From Thalassotalea insulae (lineage in GTDB: Bacteria; Pseudomonadota; Gammaproteobacteria; Enterobacterales; Alteromonadaceae), in NCBI RefSeq assembly GCF_030161395.1, contig NZ_BSST01000001.1, forward strand, positions 4,030,001-4,094,000: DNA of 64,000 bases. The letters are read 5' to 3'. Under the pieces are notes generated by a model that saw nothing but the letters and a program-made list of their open reading frames with translations, was not told the origin of the DNA and ran no database searches. Made by a program: the position numbers and the translations under genes. Below, piece after piece: positions 57,778-64,000 of this stretch. The stretch's first letter is position 1. The number at the start of each line of letters is the position of its first letter.

Positions 57778-59616
57778 TTGTCTTCTTCAAGCACACCTTT
57801 TGATCATCAAGCATTTCTCGCCTCTGTTTCTCAGCAAGCAGGGGTTTATCGTATGTATGACGGCCAGCAAACCGTTATTTACGTTGGTAAAGCTAAGCAG
57901 CTGAAAAAGCGCTTAGCAAGTTACTTTCGTAAAGATGTTGGCAGTAATAAAACTAAAGCGTTAGTAAAACAAATTGCTGCGATTGACGTTACTGTTACGC
58001 ATACGGAAGGGGAAGCGCTGCTCCTTGAAAACAACTATATTAAGAAATATCAGCCGAAGTACAATATTTTACTGCGTGACGATAAATCCTATCCTTATTT
58101 GCTAATCACTGATCATAAACATCCTAAGTTAGGTTTGCATCGTGGTGGTAAAAAAGTCAAAGGGGATTATTTCGGACCTTATCCTACGGTTGGTGCGGTT
58201 TGGGAAAGTCTGAGGCTGATGCAAAAACTGTTTCCTATCCGTCAATGTGAAGACAGTTATTATCGCGCCCGCAGTCGACCTTGTTTACAGTACCAGCTTG
58301 GACGCTGCTCTGCGCCTTGTGTTGATAAAATATCTCAGCAAGACTATCAGCAGCAGGTAGGGCTGGCGAAACTGTTTTTAAAAGGCAAAAATTCAGAAGT
58401 TATCGATCAGCTGGTTGCAAAAATGGAAGCAGCAAGTACGGAACTTGCATTTGAGCAGGCAGCGAAATATCGCGATCAAATTGCTACTTTGCGTAAGGTC
58501 CAACAGCAACAGTTTGTTAGTGGTATCGCAGCAGAGATGGATGTAGTTGGTTTTTATCGTCATAAATCCCAAGTGTGTTTGCATTTATTATTTATTCGCG
58601 ACCATAAAATTTTAGGTAGTAAGAGTTATTTTCCTACTATTCCTCTCGATACCAGTGATCAGGAAGTGTTGCAGGCATTTATTGAGCAGCACTATTTTGG
58701 TTTTGATTTAAAAACCGGCAAAGTACCGAAAGAGCTGGTGCTGCCATATAAACTCGAAAATGTTAAAGACATCGAACAGCTCTTATCGGAGCATGCTCAG
58801 CACGAGGTTAAAGTCTCTTATAATGTTCGATCAGAACGTGCTCAGTATATCAAATTAGCGAACACAAATGCTGAGACGGCACTGACAACCAAGAACAGCC
58901 ATAAAGAATCGATGCAGGCGCGTTTTGCTGCGCTAAACGAAGTATTTGAATTAGATAACGGCATTAATCGTATTGAATGTTTTGATATTAGCCATACTAT
59001 GGGGCAACAAACGATTGCATCTAACGTGGTATTTAACCAGGAAGGGCCGTTAAAGAGCGATTATCGTCGCTATAACGTTCATGGTATCACGCCGGGCGAT
59101 GATTATGCCGCGATGGCGTTCGCGTTAAATAAACGCTATGGCAAAGTAACATCAACAGATAAAATGCCAGATATCGTTTTTATTGATGGTGGTAAAGGGC
59201 AGTTAGCCAAAGCAGAACAATTTTTCGCTGAACTGGATTTAGCGACAACACCTTTACTGGTTGGGGTGGCAAAAGGTGAATCTCGAAAACCCGGGCTGGA
59301 AACCTTAATCTTGGCGGGTAGCCATCAATTGATTTCTTTGCCTGGTAGTTCACCGGCATTACATTTAGTACAGCATATCCGAGATGAATCACATCGTTTT
59401 GCTATTACTGGTCACCGTGCTAAGCGACAAAAAGCCAGCAAGAAGTCGACGTTAGAAGAAATTCCAGGGATTGGTGCGAAGAAGCGTCAGGCATTGTTAA
59501 AGTATTTAGGTGGCTTACAGGAAGTTGTAAAAGCAGATGTGACATCATTAGCTAAAGTTCCGGGGATCAGTGATTCATTAGCGCAGATTATTTATGACGC
59601 CTTACATGACAAATAA
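57778..59616 (+). CDS. uvrC: UvrABC excinuclease subunit C
   Basis: 612 residues, TTG start at 57778, 14 bases after uvrY. GIY-YIG nuclease domain (GVYRMYDGQQTVIYVGKAKQLKKRL), Cys cluster CLQYQLGRCSAPC, UVR motif (about 205-240), RNase H-like nuclease domain (IECFDISHTMGQQTIASNVVF, IVFIDGGKGQL) and two helix-hairpin-helix units at the end (EEIPGIGAKKRQALLKYLGG). Makes both incisions in nucleotide excision repair. Confidence 0.97.
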   Translation: MSSSSTPFDHQAFLASVSQQAGVYRMYDGQQTVIYVGKAKQLKKRLASYFRKDVGSNKTKALVKQIAAIDVTVTHTEGEALLLENNYIKKYQPKYNILLRDDKSYPYLLITDHKHPKLGLHRGGKKVKGDYFGPYPTVGAVWESLRLMQKLFPIRQCEDSYYRARSRPCLQYQLGRCSAPCVDKISQQDYQQQVGLAKLFLKGKNSEVIDQLVAKMEAASTELAFEQAAKYRDQIATLRKVQQQQFVSGIAAEMDVVGFYRHKSQVCLHLLFIRDHKILGSKSYFPTIPLDTSDQEVLQAFIEQHYFGFDLKTGKVPKELVLPYKLENVKDIEQLLSEHAQHEVKVSYNVRSERAQYIKLANTNAETALTTKNSHKESMQARFAALNEVFELDNGINRIECFDISHTMGQQTIASNVVFNQEGPLKSDYRRYNVHGITPGDDYAAMAFALNKRYGKVTSTDKMPDIVFIDGGKGQLAKAEQFFAELDLATTPLLVGVAKGESRKPGLETLILAGSHQLISLPGSSPALHLVQHIRDESHRFAITGHRAKRQKASKKSTLEEIPGIGAKKRQALLKYLGGLQEVVKADVTSLAKVPGISDSLAQIIYDALHDK

Positions 59617-59731
59617 TTGCATATCTGTGTAGAATGGCAGAATAATAATTATATCGTGTGCTGTACTTTACTGGTCTCACCGCTGTTAATGACGAACTGC
59701 TACGATGTATAAATACTAAAGTGTGAAATGT

Positions 59732-60310
59732 ATGTGGACTATCCCAAATCAAATTACTTTATTTAGAATAATTTTAATCCCAATTTTTATTATTGTTTTT
59801 TATCTCCCTATCTCTTGGAATCATTTCGGCGCTTTTGCGGTATTTTGGCTAGCATCGATTAGCGATGCGTTAGATGGTTATTTGGCAAGGCGATTAAATC
59901 AGTCATCCTCTTTTGGGGCCTTTATCGACCCCGTGGCTGATAAGCTCATGGTAGCAGCAGCGTTAATCATGATCGCGGTGGATTTTCAGCATTGGTATAT
60001 TGTGGTACCTGCGATGGTAATGATAGCGCGGGAAATTTTTATCAGTGCATTGCGGGAGTTTATGTCATCAAAAGGTAAACGCGATATCGTCGCGGTGTCC
60101 CAGCTAGGCAAGTATAAAACAGCAGCGCAAATGTTAAGTATTATGGGATTAATCTGGCAGCCAAATTATGACATTCCGTTGATATTGTTTAACTTCCCGT
60201 ATGAAATTTTAATGTTTGCTGCCTATGCCTTTTATTTTATTGCCACTATTTTAACCGTTTGGACCATGGTAGTGTATTTCAGAGCAGCATGGCCGGAGTT
60301 AAAAGGCTAA
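59732..60310 (+). CDS. pgsA: CDP-diacylglycerol--glycerol-3-phosphate 3-phosphatidyltransferase
   Basis: 192 residues from the ATG at 59732 (MWTIPNQITLFRIILIP, the family start); a GTG at 59723 adds three residues. Inner-membrane enzyme with the CDP-alcohol phosphotransferase motif in SDALDGYLARRLNQSSSFGAFIDPVADKLM. First committed step to phosphatidylglycerol. The order uvrY-uvrC-pgsA-tRNA matches E. coli. Confidence 0.96.
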   Translation: MWTIPNQITLFRIILIPIFIIVFYLPISWNHFGAFAVFWLASISDALDGYLARRLNQSSSFGAFIDPVADKLMVAAALIMIAVDFQHWYIVVPAMVMIAREIFISALREFMSSKGKRDIVAVSQLGKYKTAAQMLSIMGLIWQPNYDIPLILFNFPYEILMFAAYAFYFIATILTVWTMVVYFRAAWPELKG

Positions 60311-60410
60311 AATTTATGGTTAAAAACCAAGCGAAACAGCTTGTTGTCAGTTAAAAAATCATCATTTTAGACGGTTTTTGACCACTTGAAATAAAAATGA
60401 AATTAAATTG

Positions 60411-60438
60411 TTGACTCGTAAATATTTCAATGTAGAAT
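60411..60438 (+). promoter_or_regulatory. promoter of the tRNA cluster
   Basis: -35 TTGACT (60411-60416), 16-base spacer, -10 TAGAAT (60433-60438), 33 bases before the first tRNA-Gly. Confidence 0.7.
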
Positions 60439-60471
60439 GCACCACCAGTTGACAGGGAGTCAGCAGATGAA

Positions 60472-60547
60472 GCGGCTGTAGCTCAGTTGGTAGAGCATCA
60501 CGTTGCCAACGTGAATGTCACGAGTTCGAGTCTCGTTAGCCGCTCCA
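60472..60547 (+). tRNA. glyW: tRNA-Gly (GCC), copy 1
   Basis: 76 nt including encoded CCA. Acceptor GCGGCTG pairs with TAGCCGC allowing the usual wobble; anticodon stem CACGT-TGCCAA-CGTG with anticodon GCC; T arm GAGTTCGAGTCTC. First of a Gly-Cys-Leu set as in E. coli glyW-cysT-leuZ. Confidence 0.96.
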
Positions 60548-60603
60548 ACTTCTCTTTTAGAGAAAATTCTAAGGAATACTACTCAGCTCGTAGTTGATGA
60601 AAC

Positions 60604-60677
60604 GGCGGGTTGGCAGAGTGGCTATGCAGCGGATTGCAAATCCGTGGACCTCGGTTCGACTCCGGGACCCGCCTCCA
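60604..60677 (+). tRNA. cysT: tRNA-Cys (GCA)
   Basis: 74 nt including CCA; acceptor GGCGGGT/ACCCGCC, anticodon stem GCGGAT-TGCAAA-TCCGT with anticodon GCA, T arm CGGTTCGACTCCG. Confidence 0.96.
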
Positions 60678-60681
60678 TACT

Positions 60682-60768
60682 GCCCGGGTGGTGGAATTGG
60701 TAGACACAAGGGATTTAAAATCCCTCGCTGGTAACAGCGTGCCGGTTCAAGTCCGGCCCCGGGTACCA
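60682..60768 (+). tRNA. leuZ: tRNA-Leu (TAA), copy 1
   Basis: 87 nt including CCA, with a long variable arm (CGCTGGTAACAGCG). Acceptor GCCCGGG/CCCGGGT, anticodon loop TTTAAAA with anticodon TAA. Confidence 0.96.
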
Positions 60769-60790
60769 TTTCATCCGCTAGAGTTGAATG

Positions 60791-60819
60791 TTGAATTAGA
60801 AAAAACAATGCGCTAGAAT
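60791..60819 (+). promoter_or_regulatory. second promoter inside the tRNA cluster
   Basis: -35 TTGAAT (60791-60796), 17-base spacer, -10 TAGAAT (60814-60819), followed by GCGCGACC, 40 bases before the second tRNA-Gly. The GAATGC context after the -10 resembles that at 60433. Confidence 0.65.
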
Positions 60820-60858
60820 GCGCGACCTGAAAACTCTTCAGGTTTATGAAAACAATAA

Positions 60859-60934
60859 GCGGCTGTAGCTCAGTTGGTAGAGCATCACGTTGCCAACGTG
60901 AATGTCACGAGTTCGAGTCTCGTTAGCCGCTCCA
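60859..60934 (+). tRNA. tRNA-Gly (GCC), copy 2
   Basis: 76 nt, identical in sequence to the copy at 60472-60547, with encoded CCA. Confidence 0.96.
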
Positions 60935-60957
60935 ATTTTCATAATATATTATTTAAA

Positions 60958-61041
60958 GCGGCTGTAGCTCAGTTGGCTGAACATTGTTTAATGTGAATGT
61001 CACTTAGGTACAGAGAGTGAGTCTCGTTACTTACTACCGCC
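60958..61041 (+). pseudogene. decayed tRNA-Gly copy
   Basis: The first 18 bases (GCGGCTGTAGCTCAGTTG) equal those of the tRNA-Gly copies. AATGTGAATGTCAC and GAGTCTCGTTA further on also correspond, but the anticodon stem and loop are destroyed and the acceptor 3' side is altered. It lies exactly between two intact copies. Confidence 0.75.
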
Positions 61042-61070
61042 ATCCTGATGATGGATGTGAAACTTATAAA

Positions 61071-61146
61071 GCGGCTGTAGCTCAGTTGGTAGAGCATCAC
61101 GTTGCCAACGTGAATGTCACGAGTTCGAGTCTCGTTAGCCGCTCCA
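61071..61146 (+). tRNA. tRNA-Gly (GCC), copy 3
   Basis: 76 nt, same sequence as the other two intact tRNA-Gly copies, with encoded CCA. Confidence 0.96.
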
Positions 61147-61213
61147 ATTTCTCATTGGAAAGTTAATGAGAGAGTAGGTCAAACCAATACCTACTATAAA
61201 AAACTTCCCTTAT

Positions 61214-61300
61214 GCCCGGGTGGTGGAATTGGTAGACACAAGGGATTTAAAATCCCTCGCTGGTAACAGCGTGCCGGTTCAAGTCCGGCCCCGGGTACCA
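61214..61300 (+). tRNA. tRNA-Leu (TAA), copy 2
   Basis: 87 nt, same sequence as the tRNA-Leu at 60682-60768, with encoded CCA. Last RNA gene of the cluster. Confidence 0.96.
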
Positions 61301-61445
61301 TTTACTATTCTCAATTAATGATTAATAGCTTTCTTCAATTGTTTGGTATTTTCTTGTATTGATAAATGAATGATGAGTTGAAGCCTAGCTTATCGATATA
61401 AACTTGCCTGTTGTATTTCTAATTTTTTATATCTTATGATATACA

Positions 61446-61472
61446 AAAACCTGCTTGGTTAGAGCAGGTTTT
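61446..61472. terminator. terminator between the tRNA cluster and the protease gene
   Basis: AAAACCTGCT (61446-61455), loop, AGCAGGTTTT (61463-61472), with A and T runs on both sides. It can end both the tRNA transcript and the convergent protease transcript. Confidence 0.82.
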
Positions 61473-61500
61473 ATTGCTAAGGGTGATTATTAGGTATTGG

Positions 61501-62748
61501 TTAGTGAGCAAATACCGTTAGCTCAACATCACTGAAGTTAGTAAAGTCACTGAATGAAATTACCCATTCTCCCGCTTGTGGACGTTCAATAATGATCATT
61601 TCGTCATTGCCAATGTTTTCTGACGAGTAGAAATCACTAAAATCTTCGAAGTCAAACTCAAGATACTCATCTTCATAACTACCGTCTTCTTCACCTTCGA
61701 TGTATTCAGCTAAGTATTCTGCTGAAATATCAACATCACCTTCGCCGCCTTTAGTTGCGATGTAAATCACGTTAATACCTTCAGGCACTTCCATAGAGAA
61801 AGACAAGGCTTCATCGTCGATTGAATAGTTGATTTTATCTTGAAATGCGATATAGCTTTCTTCGCCGTACTCACCGCCGTCACCATCTCCATAGTCACCA
61901 CTGTCACCGGCTAAACCAGATGCAGGTTCATTGCCTGCCATAGCGCTGTCAATCCAATCTTTAAGTGCTGCGACATTGCCGTAAACACCGTATTTGTTTG
62001 CTGCGGCACAACCGTCGCCCCAGCTAACCACACCAACTTGATAAAATTCATTATTTTTAGCAAACATTAATGGGCCACCACTGTCTCCTTGACAGGAATC
62101 TTTACCGCCTTCTTTATAGCCAGCACAAATTTCAGTATCCTGAATTTGTCCGCTGTAAGCTTCTGCGCTATTACATACTTCATTCGTTACAAACGGCACA
62201 GATACTGCCATTAATTTATCGGGCATACTGCCACCTGAGGTTAAAGTGCCCCAGCCGGATACGGTTAACGGTGCTTTTTCTTTAATATTTGCATTAAAGA
62301 ACGATTGATCGGCAAGTTTAATAATAGCGGTATTTGGATCGGTAATTTCCTGCTCTAACTTTAAGATGGCAACATCTTTTGAAAGGTTAGGATATTCCTG
62401 ATTGGTATACGTCTTGGCAACTTTTATTGCCTGGCCAGAACCATCCGTTAAGCTGTGGGCGCCTACTCGTACCTGAATGTTAGGTGATTCACCATTAACG
62501 CCTTCCATACAGTGGGCAGCTGTTAAGATCAAATCTTGACCGACGATTGAACCGCCACAGAAATGTGAACCGTTCAAGTCCTGTATCGAAGCTTGATAAG
62601 GTAAAGCATGAGGTTTAACTTCTTCACCACCAACAATTTTAAGTGGACCAGCCAATTTATTGGTATTCACTTTAAAATTTGCTGGCTTGTCAGCCAATAC
62701 AGACGTACTCATTAAAACAGCGATTGCGACTAATGATTTTTTTAACAT
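61501..62748 (-). CDS. secreted trypsin-like serine protease with an acidic C-terminal domain
   Basis: 415 residues. Sec signal peptide ending SVLADK, a propeptide up to the activation site before IVGG (38-41). Catalytic triad His79 (LTAAHC), Asp125 (SKDVAILKL) and Ser223 (GDSGGP). Asp217 at the base of the S1 pocket (KDSCQGDSGG) predicts cleavage after Lys/Arg. Six Cys can form the usual disulfides. After about residue 275 comes a Gly/Asp-rich linker and a very acidic beta domain (PPC-like in pattern: SFSMEVPEGINVIYIATKGGEGDVD). Exported; no GlyGly-CTERM tail is seen. Confidence 0.92.
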   Translation of the reverse strand: MLKKSLVAIAVLMSTSVLADKPANFKVNTNKLAGPLKIVGGEEVKPHALPYQASIQDLNGSHFCGGSIVGQDLILTAAHCMEGVNGESPNIQVRVGAHSLTDGSGQAIKVAKTYTNQEYPNLSKDVAILKLEQEITDPNTAIIKLADQSFFNANIKEKAPLTVSGWGTLTSGGSMPDKLMAVSVPFVTNEVCNSAEAYSGQIQDTEICAGYKEGGKDSCQGDSGGPLMFAKNNEFYQVGVVSWGDGCAAANKYGVYGNVAALKDWIDSAMAGNEPASGLAGDSGDYGDGDGGEYGEESYIAFQDKINYSIDDEALSFSMEVPEGINVIYIATKGGEGDVDISAEYLAEYIEGEEDGSYEDEYLEFDFEDFSDFYSSENIGNDEMIIIERPQAGEWVISFSDFTNFSDVELTVFAH

Positions 62749-63106
62749 GATATTATTACCTTTATTAGTGAATGATCGCTAAGCAAAGGAACTAACCTTT
62801 ATCTAAGCAGCGTCATCACTTTAAATCGATTCAAGGCACAGGTTTTAGTGGCAAAATTCATCGTCGTGTATCATTTTGTAGGCAGCTAGTTAAACTATTT
62901 TACTTGGTATAACTCAAGGAGTCTCCAGACGAGATAGGGGGTGGTGGATATGACAGTTCGAAATTATTGGTGATGTTGATACAACGGGGAGTGTACAAAT
63001 GGATACAAAGCGTTACCGCTGGCTAAATAATTATAATGGCTAATTAAGTAGCTAGCAGGCAAAATAGCCAAGTTAAAGTGAAGTCATATCAATAAGTGAT
63101 AAGTAT
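62749..63106. other. 358-base divergent intergenic region
   Basis: Upstream of both the protease gene and the sensor kinase gene. TAC words at 62994, 63004 and 63014 (TACAAATGGA, TACAAAGCGT, TACC) are spaced by exactly 10 bases, with another TACAA at 62980. This is the style of an OmpR/RstA-type binding site, about 90 bases before the kinase. I see no gene. Confidence 0.4.
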
Positions 63107-64000
63107 ATGCACAGCATATTTTTTCGTATCTATATGGGGATGTTGGTAGCGATCATGTTAATTACGGTCGTTATTACCCTGTCTGTTTACTATTTAAGTA
63201 AGCAGCGCATAACTGATCATATCTATCAAAATTACAGTGGTACGTTTTATTTGATTTCGCAAGGGATAGCTCGCCACAGCGGTAGCCAAAGGCAGCAATG
63301 GTTGTCGGCGATTGAGCGGTTAAGTGACTTAAAATTTAAAGCACATGATTTTAGTGATAAAAAACTGACAGATCATCAATTAGGTCAATTAATAAAAGAT
63401 AAATTTTATTTTCAAGTCGATAGCGCGTTATCCAGCAGTTATGTCTATATTTTATTGCCGGAGCAACAAAACTATCTTTCTGTTCAGTTAGATGATTTTG
63501 GTAGTTCATTAGTGCGTATCAGTGCGTTTTTAATGTTAAATGAATTAGGGCGTCATAAGAAAACCGAACGACCAGATGCCTTAGAGGGGTTACGCAGCCG
63601 ATTTAATTATTCAATTCAGCTTAAAAGCTTGATGGATATTAATGTCAGTATTACCACTTTACGCACCATTAAAAAGGGGGACATTGCCGTAGTGGTAAAT
63701 GTCTCGGGTGTCAGTGGCTCGACCATGACAGCTTATGCACCGATAGGTAATAGCCCCTATGTCTTAGTACTTGATAATATTCCTTTTTTTGACTGGTTCC
63801 CGTTATGGCTAATTATTGCAGTTGCCCTGATGATGCTAATATTCATGGCAGCAGCCAGTTTCTATTTAGTGCGGCCGTTAGAGCAACGCTTGGCAGAAGT
63901 TGATCGACAAATAGAACAAATCGGTCATGATAAGGAAGTCTCTGAAAGTGCTCCTATCGGATTTGATGCCATAGGCAAACTCTCCAATACCGTGAATGCG
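63107..64000 (+). CDS. HAMP-domain sensor histidine kinase, N-terminal part (cut by window end)
   Basis: 298 codons are open from the ATG at 63107 to the edge. Membrane helix at about 9-30 (MLVAIMLITVVITLSVYYL), a periplasmic sensor domain of about 200 residues, second helix at about 228-252 (LWLIIAVALMMLIFMAAASFYLV) and the start of a HAMP domain (RPLEQRLAEVDRQIEQIGHD). The layout resembles RstB-type kinases, but the catalytic domain is outside the window, so the subtype is open. The response regulator is not upstream and may lie downstream. Confidence 0.85.
   Translation, partial: MHSIFFRIYMGMLVAIMLITVVITLSVYYLSKQRITDHIYQNYSGTFYLISQGIARHSGSQRQQWLSAIERLSDLKFKAHDFSDKKLTDHQLGQLIKDKFYFQVDSALSSSYVYILLPEQQNYLSVQLDDFGSSLVRISAFLMLNELGRHKKTERPDALEGLRSRFNYSIQLKSLMDINVSITTLRTIKKGDIAVVVNVSGVSGSTMTAYAPIGNSPYVLVLDNIPFFDWFPLWLIIAVALMMLIFMAAASFYLVRPLEQRLAEVDRQIEQIGHDKEVSESAPIGFDAIGKLSNTVNA

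Noticed and set aside
60515..60816. Open frames on both strands across the tRNA genes
   Set aside because: They coincide with tRNA-Cys and tRNA-Leu genes; the RNA genes are certain.

Overview
The window looks like the chromosome of an AT-rich marine gammaproteobacterium of the Alteromonadales, most like Colwelliaceae (Colwellia/Thalassotalea type). The basis is gene content and order: ccoNOQP-ccoH-ccoI-ccoS, hexR divergent from zwf-pgl-edd-glk-eda, and uvrY-uvrC-pgsA followed by tRNA-Gly-Cys-Leu. This placement is inference; no alignment was run.

Positions 1 to about 25,800 are the distal part of a large chromosomal (sedentary) integron. I located about 15 intact attC sites of roughly 100 bp sharing one local type. 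Four shorter attC sites of other types lie at 12.0-14.0 kb. Two attC sites are split by IS110-family elements, and several more are decayed. Nearly all cassette genes are on the + strand, so attI and the integrase gene should lie to the left, outside the window. attC sites are well kept on the left and degenerate towards the right end, as expected for old distal cassettes. Cassette cargo includes lipoproteins (two genes with DUF1566 in one cassette, one gingipain-like caspase-fold protein), a StbDE/RelE-type toxin-antitoxin pair on the opposite strand, an OsmC protein, a BAAT/dienelactone-type hydrolase, an NAD(P)-binding protein, a delta-class carbonic anhydrase, a DoxX protein, a stand-alone TipAS domain, an HAD phosphatase, an Asp/Glu racemase and a YdeI-type protein. 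Three related cassettes without a normal gene share a 17-18 codon micro-ORF. A 5.9-kb stretch (15.46-21.39 kb) has no attC site. It holds a broken polysaccharide deacetylase gene, a dead IS3 element carrying an IS30 fragment, a 1062-residue metalloprotease with LRR and calcium-binding repeats, and a frameshifted PIN-domain gene.

The most notable observation is that two diverged IS110-family copies sit at exactly the same point of two different attC sites, directly after TAACAAG. The long non-coding end of both copies contains the complement of that heptamer and a hairpin with two compensatory base-pair changes, as expected of a guide (bridge/seek) RNA programmed for attC.

From 25.8 kb on the window is core genome. 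First comes the cbb3 oxidase locus with assembly genes and an upstream FNR-like box. Next are an OprP-type porin, a LysR regulator, a subclass-B1-type metallo-beta-lactamase, and a three-gene RND efflux operon preceded by a perfect 14-bp inverted repeat. Then come a HIT protein, a LytS/LytTR two-component pair, and pfkA and pykA. The Entner-Doudoroff operon follows, with HexR and two HexR-like operators in front of zwf. The rest is a GAF histidine kinase, fabA with a FabR-like site, uvrY-uvrC-pgsA, a tRNA cluster with tandem copies and one decayed copy, a secreted trypsin-like protease, and the start of a HAMP sensor kinase cut by the window end.
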